From Bacteroidia bacterium (GTDB lineage Bacteria > Bacteroidota > Bacteroidia > Flavobacteriales > Flavobacteriaceae): a stretch of 64,000 nucleotides of DNA. Position numbers and translations under genes: made by a program. Below are positions 17,558 through 27,162 of this stretch, one piece after another. Every line of letters begins with the position of its first letter. The stretch's first letter is position 1. The stretch spans positions 124,001-188,000 of the forward strand of contig JAUIEK010000003.1 in NCBI GenBank assembly GCA_030428865.1. The letters are read 5' to 3'. Below the pieces are notes generated by a model, which saw nothing but the letters and a program-made list of their open reading frames with translations, made no database searches and was not told where the DNA came from.

Positions 17558-18526
17558 TTGAAAGATTCAGGCGCTATTTTACACATTGCTAAAGAAACAA
17601 TTAAGATTGAAAGTGTTGCTATTGCTAACCTTGTTGGGTTGCTTACAGATGACTTTGCTAAAGCTGTTAATTACATAATTAATTCAAAAGGAAGAGTAAT
17701 TGTTACAGGGATTGGAAAAAGTGCTAATATTGCTACTAAAATAGTTGCTACGTTAAACTCTACAGGCACTCCTGCTGTATTTATGCACGCAGCTGATGCT
17801 ATTCATGGTGATTTGGGAATTATCCAAAACGATGATGTTGTTATCTGTATTTCTAAAAGTGGTAATACCCCTGAGATTAAGGTTCTAGTCCCACTAATTA
17901 AAGATGCTAATAATAAAATTATTGCTATTACAGGAAATAAGGATTCTTTCTTAGGTAAACAGGCCGACTTTGTTTTAGATACTTATGTAGAAAAAGAGGC
18001 TTGTCCAAATAACCTAGCTCCTACTACAAGTACCACAGCCCAATTAGTTATGGGAGATGCTCTAGCGGTATCACTACTTAAAATAAAAGGATTTACGAGC
18101 CAAGATTTTGCAAAATATCATCCTGGTGGTGCGTTAGGAAAACGTCTTTACTTAAGGGTTTCTGACTTGATCATTCATAATGAAGCTCCTAAGGTAAAAT
18201 CTACAGATAGTGTCTCTAAGGTAATTGTAGAAATTACTGAAAAACGATTAGGAGTTACGGCTGTTGTTGAAAACAATCTTTTAGTAGGAATTATTACAGA
18301 TGGTGACATTAGAAGAATGCTATCTAATACAGAAATTTTCAGCAATTTAACAGCGGTAGATATTATGAGTAAAAACCCAAAAACTATTGATGTAGATGCA
18401 ATGGCTATAGAGGCTCTAGAGCTTTTAGAGAGTAATAAAATAACTCAAGTTTTAGTAACTGACTCAGATAAGCAATATGTTGGTGTAGTTCATTTACACG
18501 ATTTATTAAAAGAAGGAATTATATAA
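17558..18526 (+). CDS. kdsD: Arabinose-5-phosphate isomerase, KpsF/GutQ family
   Basis: Interconverts ribulose-5-phosphate and arabinose-5-phosphate, the first step to Kdo for LPS. The 322-residue protein has a SIS domain (about 30-185: VIVTGIGKSANIATKIVATL, CISKSGNTPEI, SFLGKQADFVLDT) followed by two CBS domains (about 205-322: MSKNPKTIDVDAMA and VVHLHDLLKEGII). The start is a TTG; a stop codon lies five codons upstream and the next in-frame ATG is deep in the SIS domain. It is followed after 1 bp by tatC, indicating one transcript. Confidence 0.93.
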   Translation: MKDSGAILHIAKETIKIESVAIANLVGLLTDDFAKAVNYIINSKGRVIVTGIGKSANIATKIVATLNSTGTPAVFMHAADAIHGDLGIIQNDDVVICISKSGNTPEIKVLVPLIKDANNKIIAITGNKDSFLGKQADFVLDTYVEKEACPNNLAPTTSTTAQLVMGDALAVSLLKIKGFTSQDFAKYHPGGALGKRLYLRVSDLIIHNEAPKVKSTDSVSKVIVEITEKRLGVTAVVENNLLVGIITDGDIRRMLSNTEIFSNLTAVDIMSKNPKTIDVDAMAIEALELLESNKITQVLVTDSDKQYVGVVHLHDLLKEGII

Positions 18527-18527
18527 A

Positions 18528-19337
18528 ATGGCACAAGAAAAGGAAATGTCTTTCTTAGCTCATCTAGAAGAGCTACGTTGGCACTTAGTTAGAAGCGCTG
18601 CAGCAATTCTTATTGTTGCTATTGGTGTTTTTGCTTTTCAGACTCAAGTTTTTGAACAACTAATTTTTGCACATTTAAAAACTGACTTTATTACATATAA
18701 AACATTTTGTAAAGCGTTTACTGCAATAGGTATCAATACTGATTTCTGCAATATTTCCTTTCCACAAGAATTACAAAGCATTAAACCAATGGCTCAGTTA
18801 ATGACTGCTATTTGGACTTCGCTTATTTTAGGTTTTATCCTTAGTTTTCCCTACGTTTTATGGGAAATATGGAGATTTGTAGCTCCAGGTTTACATGAAA
18901 ACGAAATCAAGAAATCAAGAGGATTTATATGGATTTCTTCTTTGTTATTTTTCTTAGGAGTTTTATTCAGCTTTTTTGTTATTATTCCGATATCGGTCTT
19001 TTTCTTTTATGATTATCAAATATCTAACTTAGTAATTAACAAGTTTACATTAGATTCCTATATAAGTCTAGTAACCAACACGTTGCTAGGAGTTTCTTTA
19101 ATGTTTGAGCTTCCGGTAATCATTTACTTTTTATCTAAAATAGGATTGGTAACTCCAGAATTTCTTAAACGTTATAGAAAGCATGCATTGGTGTTGGTAT
19201 TAATTTTATCTGCAATTATTACTCCACCAGATGTTGCGAGTCAAATTATTGTATCAATTCCTGTATTGATTCTGTATGAGATTAGTATAAAAGTTTCTCG
19301 GTCTGTTATTAAAAAACAAGAAAAAAATGCCATCTAA
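18528..19337 (+). CDS. tatC: Sec-independent protein translocase TatC
   Basis: TatC is the membrane receptor for twin-arginine signal peptides. The 269-residue protein has six hydrophobic helices and the N-terminal signature FLAHLEELRWHLVRS. FRFVAPGL-like WRFVAPGLHENE follows the second helix, and a C-terminal helix pair contains ITPPDVASQIIVSIPVLILYE. A periplasmic insert with CKAFTAIG and DFCNISF is longer than in E. coli. It lies in the kdsD-tatC-carboxymuconolactone-family group and overlaps the next gene by 11 bp. Confidence 0.96.
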   Translation: MAQEKEMSFLAHLEELRWHLVRSAAAILIVAIGVFAFQTQVFEQLIFAHLKTDFITYKTFCKAFTAIGINTDFCNISFPQELQSIKPMAQLMTAIWTSLILGFILSFPYVLWEIWRFVAPGLHENEIKKSRGFIWISSLLFFLGVLFSFFVIIPISVFFFYDYQISNLVINKFTLDSYISLVTNTLLGVSLMFELPVIIYFLSKIGLVTPEFLKRYRKHALVLVLILSAIITPPDVASQIIVSIPVLILYEISIKVSRSVIKKQEKNAI

Positions 19338-19680
19338 ACAAGTAAAAGAATTTAACGAATATCGCTCTAAAATGAACGATAAAATTCTCTCTGGAGATCA
19401 TAAAATCATTAAAAGAATTTTTAATCTTGACACAAATGCATACAAGGAAGGACATCTTTCTGTTAAAACAAAAGAGCTTTTAGGTTTAGTAGCTTCTGCT
19501 GTTTTGCGTTGTGATGATTGCATTAAATATCATCTAGAAAATTGTTATAAAGAAGGAATTACAAAAGAAGAAATGATGGAATCCATGTCTATTGCAACCT
19601 TAGTAGGCGGAACTATCGTTATACCTCATTTACGTAGGGCTTACGAATTTTGGGAAGAATTAGAGAATACTGATTTATAG
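19327..19680 (+). CDS. Carboxymuconolactone decarboxylase / AhpD-like protein
   Basis: The 117-residue all-helical protein has the AhpD-like redox motif C62-D-D-C65 with H69 (RCDDCIKYHLENC). It has the family pattern KTKELLGLVASAVL before it and MESMSIATLVGGTIV after it. Such proteins act as alkylhydroperoxidase-type thiol redox enzymes or are of unknown function; the CxxC-H arrangement argues for redox chemistry rather than decarboxylation. It overlaps tatC by 11 bp and is probably translated from the same transcript. Confidence 0.87.
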   Translation: MPSKQVKEFNEYRSKMNDKILSGDHKIIKRIFNLDTNAYKEGHLSVKTKELLGLVASAVLRCDDCIKYHLENCYKEGITKEEMMESMSIATLVGGTIVIPHLRRAYEFWEELENTDL

Positions 19681-19711
19681 ATATTTTAAGAGATAAAGAA
19701 TTCCTAATCGT

Positions 19712-19719
19712 TACATTTG
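19712..19719 (+). promoter_or_regulatory. Possible promoter -7 box directly before lptB
   Basis: TACATTTG fits TAnnTTTG and ends only 3 bases before the ATG at 19723. If used, transcription would start at or near the start codon. No -33 box is evident, so a chance match is possible. Confidence 0.35.
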
Positions 19720-19722
19720 AAT

Positions 19723-20466
19723 ATGATTTTACGTGCAGATAACATCCAAAAAATTTACGGTAAAAGAAAGGTTGTAAAGGGTATTTCTCTTGAGGTAAAT
19801 CAAGGTGAAATTGTTGGTTTACTAGGCCCTAATGGAGCTGGAAAAACCACTTCTTTCTATATGATCGTAGGAATGATAAAACCCAATGCAGGTAAAATTT
19901 ACCTAAATGAAGAGAACATCACTTCTTACCCAATGTATAAACGTGCACAAAAAGGTATTGGTTATTTGGCACAAGAGGCTTCTGTTTTTCGTAAACTATC
20001 AGTAGAAGATAATATTCTTTCAGTTCTTCAGTTTACAAAGCTTTCTAAAAAAGAGCAACAAATGAAACTGGAATCGCTAATTGAAGAGTTTAATATTGGT
20101 CATGTGCGTAAAAACAGAGGTGATTTGTTATCTGGAGGAGAACGAAGAAGAACCGAGATTGCTCGTTGCTTGGCTTCTGATCCTAGCTTTATTCTGTTAG
20201 ATGAGCCTTTTGCAGGCGTAGATCCTATTGCTGTTGAAGACATTCAAAGTATTGTTGCCCATTTAAAACATAGAAATATTGGTATTCTTATTACTGATCA
20301 TGATGTTCAAGCAACATTAGCTATTACAGACAGAACATATTTAATGTATCAAGGAGGAATTCTTAAAGCAGGAATTCCTAAAGAACTTGCAGAAGATGAA
20401 CTAGTTAGAAAAGTATATCTCGGAAAAGATTTTGAATTGAAAGAAAAGGTATTTAAGACTTCTTAA
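19723..20466 (+). CDS. lptB: LPS export ABC transporter ATP-binding protein LptB
   Basis: LptB powers LPS extraction from the inner membrane by LptFG. I chose the ATG at 19723 (MILRADNIQKIYGKRKVVKG), 247 residues; a TTG two codons earlier overlaps a -7-like box. Walker A is GPNGAGKTTSFYM. The Q-loop is YLAQEASVFRKLS, with the QEASVFRKL sequence typical of LptB. The signature is LLSGGERRRTEIARCLA, Walker B is FILLDEPFAGVDP, and the switch histidine is in TDHDV. It overlaps convergent pssA by 14 bp. Confidence 0.95.
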   Translation: MILRADNIQKIYGKRKVVKGISLEVNQGEIVGLLGPNGAGKTTSFYMIVGMIKPNAGKIYLNEENITSYPMYKRAQKGIGYLAQEASVFRKLSVEDNILSVLQFTKLSKKEQQMKLESLIEEFNIGHVRKNRGDLLSGGERRRTEIARCLASDPSFILLDEPFAGVDPIAVEDIQSIVAHLKHRNIGILITDHDVQATLAITDRTYLMYQGGILKAGIPKELAEDELVRKVYLGKDFELKEKVFKTS

Positions 20467-21157
20467 TAAATCTATTTTCTACTACAGATAGCAATACGTA
20501 AAAAAAGATAATTGTAGGTATTGCTAAAAATTGCAAAAATATGATTGCCAAAATACTTGCTAATAAAAAACCATATTTTATTTTATTTCCTTTAAGCTCA
20601 AATGACTTGAATTTGAGTGAAAACAAAGGAAGATTGGCATTCATCAAATAACTCATTAGTATTGTAATTCCTATTAAAACATATTCGTTAGAAAGGGAAA
20701 GTTTTACAATTTCAAAGTCTGTATATTGCTGAATTAAAGGGAGAGAAACTACAAACAAACTCATTGCTGGTGTAGGTAAGCCTATAAAAGACTCTGACTG
20801 ACGAGTATCTATATTAAATTTAGCCAAACGATATACGGCTGCTACAGCTAACAAAAGACCTATTAAACTAATAATTGAATATTCCTTGAGATTACTACCT
20901 ATCAGCATATACATTACAAACCCAGGAACAACTCCGCTTGTAACAGCATCTGCCAAAGAATCTAGCTGCTTTCCTAATTCACCCGAAACATGCAACAAAC
21001 GAGCTAAAAAGCCATCAAAAAAATCTAACACAATCCCCAGTAAAACGAAAAAAAAGACTTCTTTAAAAGAAGATTGAAAAACAAAAATAAGTGCCAACAG
21101 TCCGCAAAAAAGATTGCCAAGCGTAAATATATTAGGAATGTGTTTCTTAAGATTCAT
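20453..21157 (-). CDS. pssA: CDP-alcohol phosphatidyltransferase (probable phosphatidylserine synthase)
   Basis: The 234-residue membrane protein has about seven hydrophobic segments. The CDP-alcohol phosphotransferase motif reads DFFDGFLARLLHVSGELGKQ followed by LDSLAD (D-G-x2-A-R-x8-G-x3-D-x3-D). MNLKKHIPNIFTLGNLFCGL is the usual N-terminus of Bacteroidota PssA. It would make phosphatidylserine from CDP-diacylglycerol and serine. The family is certain; serine as acceptor is inferred from the N-terminus and length. Confidence 0.87.
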   Translation of the reverse strand: MNLKKHIPNIFTLGNLFCGLLALIFVFQSSFKEVFFFVLLGIVLDFFDGFLARLLHVSGELGKQLDSLADAVTSGVVPGFVMYMLIGSNLKEYSIISLIGLLLAVAAVYRLAKFNIDTRQSESFIGLPTPAMSLFVVSLPLIQQYTDFEIVKLSLSNEYVLIGITILMSYLMNANLPLFSLKFKSFELKGNKIKYGFLLASILAIIFLQFLAIPTIIFFYVLLSVVENRFIKKS

Positions 21158-21253
21158 AAAATATTGAATTCGCCACTAAAATACTAAAACACGATTGTAT
21201 CTCTTTTAGAATCTTTAAATTTTAGAGATATTTGCATATCATTATCACTAAAA

Positions 21254-22222
21254 ATGCCTGTATTAACATCTAGTTTCTCTCCCACTATTCCTTTTAAAAA
21301 TGGTCATTTTAACACCATTTACAGATATCTTTTCACAAAAGAAAATTGCTCTTATCAAAGAAAAAGAATTACAACTTGGGATGATGATTTTATCGATTTA
21401 GATTTCTCTTTTGTTGGCTCTGATACTTTAATCTTACTTATTCATGGATTAGAAGGTAGTTCTCAATCAAAATACATGATTTCTGCTACTAATCAACTAA
21501 ATAAATCAGGATTTGACACGGTTGCATTCAATCTAAGAGGTTGCAGTGGTGAAGATAATCTGCTGCTGACTACTTACCATAGCGGAAAAACTGAAGATGT
21601 TGATTTTGTGGTAAATTATTTACTAAATAATTATGAATATAAAAAACTCATCATAGTTGGCTATAGTTTAGGAGGAAATCTAACCCTAAAGTATTTTGGT
21701 GAATATAAAAATACCTTACCTGAAAGTTTATTGTGTGGTATAGCCATTTCGGTTCCTGTTGATTTAGCGGCTTCTGGAAAGAAGATGGCTTCTCTTAAAA
21801 ATAAGATTTATATGGATGAATTTCTTAAAACACTTCGTATAAAAACATTAAATAAAGCAGATAAATTTCCGGAATATAAAGTAGACACTAACTCACTATT
21901 AAAAGCAAAAAACTTTAAAGACTTTGATGCATTATATACAGCTCCTGTTTTTGGTTTTAAAAATCCAGAAGATTATTGGCAAAAAGCGAGTTCTAAGCCT
22001 TATTTGTCAGAAATTGAAAAGCCAGTATTATTACTTACCTCTTTAGACGATCCTTTTCTGCCAAAAGAATGCTATCCATATGAAGAGGCACATAAGTCTG
22101 ATTACTTTTTTTTAGAAGTAACCAGATATGGCGGTCACGTTGGTTTTTTACATTCTTTTAATCAGCGAGAAAATTATTGGCTTGAAAACAGAATTATTGA
22201 GTTTATTGCAGAAAACTCCTAA
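21254..22222 (+). CDS. YheT-family alpha/beta hydrolase
   Basis: The 322-residue alpha/beta-fold protein has an N-terminal FKNGHFNTIYRYLF typical of the YheT (EMB8/ABHD1-like) family. LIHGLEGSSQSKYM forms the oxyanion-hole loop, VGYSLGGNLTLKYFGE is the nucleophile elbow (Ser in GYSLGG), the acid probably lies in SLDDPFLP, and the histidine in RYGGHVGFL. No signal peptide, so cytoplasmic. It is followed 55 bp later by the PorV-like gene. Substrate unknown; family members act on esters or lipids. Confidence 0.88.
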   Translation: MPVLTSSFSPTIPFKNGHFNTIYRYLFTKENCSYQRKRITTWDDDFIDLDFSFVGSDTLILLIHGLEGSSQSKYMISATNQLNKSGFDTVAFNLRGCSGEDNLLLTTYHSGKTEDVDFVVNYLLNNYEYKKLIIVGYSLGGNLTLKYFGEYKNTLPESLLCGIAISVPVDLAASGKKMASLKNKIYMDEFLKTLRIKTLNKADKFPEYKVDTNSLLKAKNFKDFDALYTAPVFGFKNPEDYWQKASSKPYLSEIEKPVLLLTSLDDPFLPKECYPYEEAHKSDYFFLEVTRYGGHVGFLHSFNQRENYWLENRIIEFIAENS

Positions 22223-22277
22223 GAAAGCAATATCTTTCCTCCTGAAAAAAAACACTCTCTATAGACATAAAAATTAC

Positions 22278-23360
22278 TTGAAAACTTGCGCTTTGTTTAA
22301 AAATAGTTTTATTGTTTTTGTTCTTCTATCTGGCATAACTTACTCACAAGTAGTTAGAAATTATTCGAATGAGTTTCTAAATATTGGTGTAGATGCTGCA
22401 GCTTTAGGAATGAGTAAATCTGTTGTTGCTACTACAAATGATGTAAACGCTACTTATTGGAATCCTGCAGGATTATTAGCAATAAAGGATATTCAAGGCT
22501 CATTGATGCATTCCTCTTATTTTTCGGGAATTGCAAATTATAATTTTGCTGGAGTTGCTATGCCAATAGATAACCGAAGTGCATGGGGTTTTTCAATTAT
22601 TCGATTTGGAGTAGATGATATTTTAAATACAACTCAGTTAATTGATAGTCAAGGGAATATAGATTTTAATAGAATTAGCTTATTCTCCGCTGCTGACTAT
22701 GCATTTACTTTCTCATATGCTAGAGATTTAGGAAATGATTTTCATATTGGAGGAAATGCAAAAGTAATTCGAAGAATTATAGGAGAGTTTGCCACTTCGT
22801 GGGGATTTGGTTTTGATTTAGGCATGCAATACAAAAAGAATGATTGGATGTTTGGTGTGATGATTCGTGATATTGCAACTACTTTTAATATTTGGAATAT
22901 TGATGAAGAAGCGTTTGCTACTATTTCTGATGCAATTCCTGGTCAGAATCAAGAATTACCAGAAACTACAGAAATAACAAAACCAAAACTTCAAATAGGA
23001 GTTGCAAAAAAATACAAGTTAAATACATCTCTTAGTTTACTTACTGAGCTTGATTTAGCTTTTCGATTTGCAGAGACAAATGATATTATTAGTTCTAGTT
23101 TTGCTAGCATTGATCCATCCATAGGGTTTCAATTAGACTACGATAATCTTGCTTTTCTAAGATTAGGAGTTGGCAATTTTCAAAGAGTTACAGAATTTGA
23201 TAATTCAAAATCATTGTCTGTTCAGCCTAATTTTGGAGTTGGATTTAGATACAAAGGCGTGCAAATTGATTATGCCTTGTCTAATATAGGAAGTGTTGGT
23301 AATGCTTTATTCTCTAATATTTTCTCAATTAAAATTGATTATAGTTTTTTTAGACGCTAG
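22278..23360 (+). CDS. PorV-like outer-membrane protein (putative type IX sorting protein PorV2)
   Basis: An outer-membrane barrel of the PorV/FadL-like type. I chose the TTG at 22278, giving 360 residues with a clean signal peptide (FIVFVLLSGITYSQ). The upstream ATG at 22128 would overlap the hydrolase gene by 95 bp and bury the signal. The mature N-terminus shows FLNIGVDAAALGMS and DVNATYWNPAG, typical of PorV/PorQ relatives of the type IX secretion system. Paralogue identity (PorV2) is from memory of the family; a T9SS accessory role is inferred. It is 2 bp from the DUF4105 gene. Confidence 0.8.
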   Translation: MKTCALFKNSFIVFVLLSGITYSQVVRNYSNEFLNIGVDAAALGMSKSVVATTNDVNATYWNPAGLLAIKDIQGSLMHSSYFSGIANYNFAGVAMPIDNRSAWGFSIIRFGVDDILNTTQLIDSQGNIDFNRISLFSAADYAFTFSYARDLGNDFHIGGNAKVIRRIIGEFATSWGFGFDLGMQYKKNDWMFGVMIRDIATTFNIWNIDEEAFATISDAIPGQNQELPETTEITKPKLQIGVAKKYKLNTSLSLLTELDLAFRFAETNDIISSSFASIDPSIGFQLDYDNLAFLRLGVGNFQRVTEFDNSKSLSVQPNFGVGFRYKGVQIDYALSNIGSVGNALFSNIFSIKIDYSFFRR

Positions 23361-23362
23361 GT

Positions 23363-24538
23363 ATGAAAAAAGCAATAATTATTTTACTATGTTGTTTCTG
23401 TTTTAAAGCTTTTTCTCAAGCAATAGAATTGTCAGAACAAGCAGAAGTTAGCATTATAACCGTTGGTCCTGGAGATCAGTTATTTGAAGCTTTTGGTCAT
23501 TCGGCTATTCGAGTTAAAGACCCTGTTTATCAAATAGATATTGCCTACAATTATGGCCTTTTCGATTTTAATCAGCCTAACTTTTACCTAAACTTTGCAA
23601 AAGGAAAGCTCTTATATAAATTAGGAAAACACGCTTTCTCAAAATTTGTTCAGAGTAATGCATACTTCAAAAGGTGGATGATAGAGCAAGTTTTAAACTT
23701 AAATCAACAAGAAAAACAGCACATTTTTACATTTTTAGAAAACAACGCAAAACCAGAAAATGCTTCTTATTTATATGATCCATTTTTTGAAAATTGCGCC
23801 ACAAAACCAAGGGATCTGGTGTTGCTTACATTAGATAATAAAATTACTCTTAACCCTAATTTTGTTACTAAAAATGAGACGTTACGAAGTCTTATGAATA
23901 AAGAACTTCCTCAAAATACATGGGGTGGTTTTGGAATTAATCTGGCTTTGGGAAACAAATTAGATAAAAAAATAACTCTATCCGAATATTTGTATTTGCC
24001 TGACTATGTATATAAATCTTTTAAAGGTGCATTTATAAATGATAAATTTGGTGACAGACCTTTGGTTAAAGAAGAAAAAATACTTTTAAACTATGAAGAG
24101 AAAAAAATTGAATCCTCTGTTTTAAGTCCACTATTGGTCTTCTCTGTATTATTTTTACTTGTTTTATTTATTACTATAAGAGATTTTAATCAAAAACAGC
24201 TAACAAAGTGGATTGATGTTAGTTTATTTGTGTTTACAGGTAGTACCGGTTGTGTTATTTTGTTTTTATGGTTTTTTACCGATCATACCACTACACCTAA
24301 TAACTTTAATGCTCTCTGGTGTTTTCCTCTCAACCTTCTTTTTGTGTTTATGATATTTAAGAAAGACACAATAATGAAGCGTTACTTTTTATTACTGCTA
24401 TTACTAATATTATCTGTAGTCGTTTCTTGGCTACTTCATTTTCAATCCTTTAACTATGTAACTATCCCTCTACTTCTTTCGTTAGTTTTGAGGTATTCAA
24501 TGAATTTATTGACCTTTAAAAGAGAGTATGATAGGTAA
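23363..24538 (+). CDS. DUF4105 membrane protein
   Basis: The 391-residue protein has a signal peptide (MKKAIIILLCCFCFKAFSQ). A DUF4105 domain at about 25-220 includes ITVGPGDQLFEAFGHSAIRV, YNYGLFDF and YDPFFENCATKPRD. Its conserved His and Cys resemble those of NlpC-like or other thiol hydrolases, but activity is unproven. Four or five transmembrane helices follow (about 255-385). Position 2 bp after the PorV-like gene suggests coupled expression. The 3' end overlaps the convergent polysaccharide gene by 33 bp. Confidence 0.85.
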   Translation: MKKAIIILLCCFCFKAFSQAIELSEQAEVSIITVGPGDQLFEAFGHSAIRVKDPVYQIDIAYNYGLFDFNQPNFYLNFAKGKLLYKLGKHAFSKFVQSNAYFKRWMIEQVLNLNQQEKQHIFTFLENNAKPENASYLYDPFFENCATKPRDLVLLTLDNKITLNPNFVTKNETLRSLMNKELPQNTWGGFGINLALGNKLDKKITLSEYLYLPDYVYKSFKGAFINDKFGDRPLVKEEKILLNYEEKKIESSVLSPLLVFSVLFLLVLFITIRDFNQKQLTKWIDVSLFVFTGSTGCVILFLWFFTDHTTTPNNFNALWCFPLNLLFVFMIFKKDTIMKRYFLLLLLLILSVVVSWLLHFQSFNYVTIPLLLSLVLRYSMNLLTFKREYDR

Positions 24539-25891
24539 TGTTTTTACAAGTATTACAAAGTCCAAAAAAATACTTTGCTTCTTGATGTAATACAAATCGT
24601 ACCGAAGTTTAGTTTCTTGTTCTTCTACAGTTCCTGCATATGGATAAGACACTTGAGCCCAACCAGTTAACCCTGGTTTTACAGCATGTCTTACAGAATA
24701 AAAAGGAATTTTTTCTGATAATATTTTCACATACTCAGGTCTTTCTGGCCTAGGGCCAATTAAACTCATATCGCCTTTTAAAATATTTAAGAATTGTGGC
24801 ATTTCATCAATACGAGTTTTTCGTAAAAAATTTCCAAAAGGTGTTATGCGATTATCACCTTTTGTTGTGTATTTAACTCCGTCTTTTTCAGCATCTACAA
24901 TCATTGTTCTTAGCTTAAAAATTTTAAAAGTTTTTCCTTTAAACCCAACTCGTTCTTGCAAATAAAATAAAGGCCCTTTATTAGCTATCAGGTTAAAAAT
25001 CAATATGAAAGGGAATAATTCGATAAATATAAATACTCCAATTACTGAGATAATTATATCCATAGTTCTATGAAATAAATTATAGAGGTTGTCATTATAG
25101 TTTTTACTGATATCTGCCGGATTATAAAACTCTTGATTTAAGTATTCTTTAGATATCGACTGTGTTACTTCTTCGTATAGTTGAGCTGCATTTTTCACAT
25201 CAATTCCTTCTTCAAAAAGTAACACTAGTTTTTTACTTATTTTCTTAGAAATAACAGCAGAAAAGCCTTTCATATTTACAATAATTTCTGAAACGGCATG
25301 TTGCTTTACTAACTGTTTTAAATCAGCTTTTTCTATTGATGTAAAAAAATCATACTTTTCTTTATTCTCTTCGGAAATAATACTAGCAATTCTATGATAT
25401 CCATTATTATTCGTCAAATTATATATCTCTTCTATATTTGAGGAATGACATATAATCATAATACTTTTAAACGATTTTGGAGAAAAAATCAATATTATAT
25501 AAAGTACTCTCCAGAGAAAAACAGGAAAAACTATTAAAAAAAATAAGTAGCCTATTTGTAATCTATCTTGAGGTAATGAAGGCGTTAAAAAAGGTGTAAA
25601 AACGAAAAAAAAAGTAGTTAGAAAAGCCGTAATAACAAGGCTTTGAATAACTTTAAGAATATCATTAGACACGCTTAAGCTAAATAAACCAAATATTTTT
25701 CCAAATAATAGATAATAAAACAACAGAATTAATAACCATTTAATAATGATATATCTATCAAATCTTAAATAATAAAATCCAAAAAATGAAGATGCAAGAT
25801 ATATTGATGAAAATATAAAAGCTAAATCGAAAAACCTGAGCAAGACTTTCCTTTCAGAAATTTTGACATAATCTGATATTTTCTTACCCAT
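24506..25891 (-). CDS. Polyprenyl glycosylphosphotransferase initiating polysaccharide synthesis
   Basis: Transfers a sugar-1-phosphate to undecaprenyl phosphate, the first committed step of glycan assembly. The 461-residue protein has four N-terminal transmembrane helices (about 15-135), a CoA-binding-like domain (about 140-260), one more helix (near 275-300), and the bacterial sugar-transferase domain. That domain has FKIFKLRTMIVDAEKDG, RKTRIDEMPQFLNILKGDMS, LIGPRPERPEYV and KPGLTGWAQVSYPY. It is the last gene of the 14-gene cluster. The sugar cannot be read from sequence. Confidence 0.93.
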   Translation of the reverse strand: MGKKISDYVKISERKVLLRFFDLAFIFSSIYLASSFFGFYYLRFDRYIIIKWLLILLFYYLLFGKIFGLFSLSVSNDILKVIQSLVITAFLTTFFFVFTPFLTPSLPQDRLQIGYLFFLIVFPVFLWRVLYIILIFSPKSFKSIMIICHSSNIEEIYNLTNNNGYHRIASIISEENKEKYDFFTSIEKADLKQLVKQHAVSEIIVNMKGFSAVISKKISKKLVLLFEEGIDVKNAAQLYEEVTQSISKEYLNQEFYNPADISKNYNDNLYNLFHRTMDIIISVIGVFIFIELFPFILIFNLIANKGPLFYLQERVGFKGKTFKIFKLRTMIVDAEKDGVKYTTKGDNRITPFGNFLRKTRIDEMPQFLNILKGDMSLIGPRPERPEYVKILSEKIPFYSVRHAVKPGLTGWAQVSYPYAGTVEEQETKLRYDLYYIKKQSIFLDFVILVKTLPIILSFKGQ

Positions 25892-25938
25892 AATTAATTG
25901 TTAGTCACAACTACCTAAAAATAGTAATTTTATGAAAA

Positions 25939-27153
25939 CTAAAAAATGTCTACATAAAGATTACTTAAGTAATGAAAATTATGATACTTCAATACATAAT
26001 CATACCCTTTAATTCCAATCTTTTTTCTCTCTTCTTCAGATAAATTATATAACTTTAAAATTCCTTCTACAATTGCTTTAGGACTTTCTGGTTCTACAAT
26101 CAATCCACAACCTGAAAGCTCTACTTGATCTTTAATATACTCTGAAGATTCTAAAATTGGCTTTTGTGCAAGCATATAATCAAAATACTTATTAGAAGAA
26201 ACACCATGCTTATATGTATCTGACTTATGTCTACTTAAATAACAAACATCAAAACAAGAAACTACTAATTGAACTTTATTTTTAGGTACTTTAGGTAAGA
26301 AAATTACATTATTTTGGTCTTTATCTAGTAATGATTGTAATTGAGGTTTTAAAATTCCATCCCCTAACAAAACAAAAGAAATTTTTTCATTTTCTTTTAA
26401 TATTCTACTGGCTTTAATAAAATATTCCATTGCATTGGCAAAACCTAATGTGCCAGCATAGCCAATAATAAATTTGTTTTTAGGAATTTTAGAAATAATA
26501 CTATTATCATTTTTTTTGAGATCTCTTAAATCAGTATTGATACCGTTTGGAATATAATGAAACTTCTTAGGGTTTTTGCTGATAGAATTTATATACGAAT
26601 CTGAATTTGGTAAAAGACTTACTATTTCATCTGATTTTTTATACGCAAATATTTCTAACCAAGATAGAATTAATACAAGAGGATTTTTCTTTGAATATCC
26701 TTTTAAGTTGATTGCTGTTAAAGGCCATAAATCTCTAATTTCTACTATCAATTTTTTACTATTGTATTTCTTTTTGAAGTAGTTTCCCACAACTATCGGG
26801 AAAATTGGCATTGAAGAAACAATAATAATGTCTGGCTTCGGCAACTCTTTTAGATTCAAAAAAAACAATCGAATGGCAAAGACTATATAACTCCAAAATT
26901 TTGAAAAACCGCCTCCTTTATATTTTGGGTTTTTTACCCAACAAAAATGAATTCCTTCTTCAACTTTTTCATTAGTAAAAATTCTTTTTTCTGTAGTAGG
27001 TTGGTTAATAAAAAGATGATTGTAAGAACCTGAGAAAATATATGTTACATATCCTTTTTTTTTCCATTCTTTTGCAAAAGAATAATGTCGTTCTCCCCAA
27101 CCTGAATCAGGTTTGCCTGCAGTTTGATTTAGTATCCATATTACTTTACTCAT
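25939..27153 (-). CDS. Glycosyltransferase family 4 protein (WbuB-like)
   Basis: The 404-residue cytoplasmic or membrane-associated GT-B enzyme has the N-terminal NQTAGKPDSGWGERHYSFAK typical of WbuB-like transferases. FIIGYAGTLGFANAMEYFIK starts the C-terminal Rossmann domain. SSNKYFDYMLAQKPIL and the following SGCGLIVEPESPKAIVEGIL supply the nucleotide-sugar-binding region. It lies between the initiating transferase and the PaaK-like gene and probably adds an early sugar. Donor and linkage are unknown. Confidence 0.9.
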   Translation of the reverse strand: MSKVIWILNQTAGKPDSGWGERHYSFAKEWKKKGYVTYIFSGSYNHLFINQPTTEKRIFTNEKVEEGIHFCWVKNPKYKGGGFSKFWSYIVFAIRLFFLNLKELPKPDIIIVSSMPIFPIVVGNYFKKKYNSKKLIVEIRDLWPLTAINLKGYSKKNPLVLILSWLEIFAYKKSDEIVSLLPNSDSYINSISKNPKKFHYIPNGINTDLRDLKKNDNSIISKIPKNKFIIGYAGTLGFANAMEYFIKASRILKENEKISFVLLGDGILKPQLQSLLDKDQNNVIFLPKVPKNKVQLVVSCFDVCYLSRHKSDTYKHGVSSNKYFDYMLAQKPILESSEYIKDQVELSGCGLIVEPESPKAIVEGILKLYNLSEEERKKIGIKGYDYVLKYHNFHYLSNLYVDIF

Positions 27154-27162
27154 AAAAACAAA

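Noticed and set aside
22128..22277. ATG start of the PorV-like gene inside the hydrolase gene
   Set aside because: The 95-bp overlap and buried signal peptide make the TTG at 22278 far more likely.
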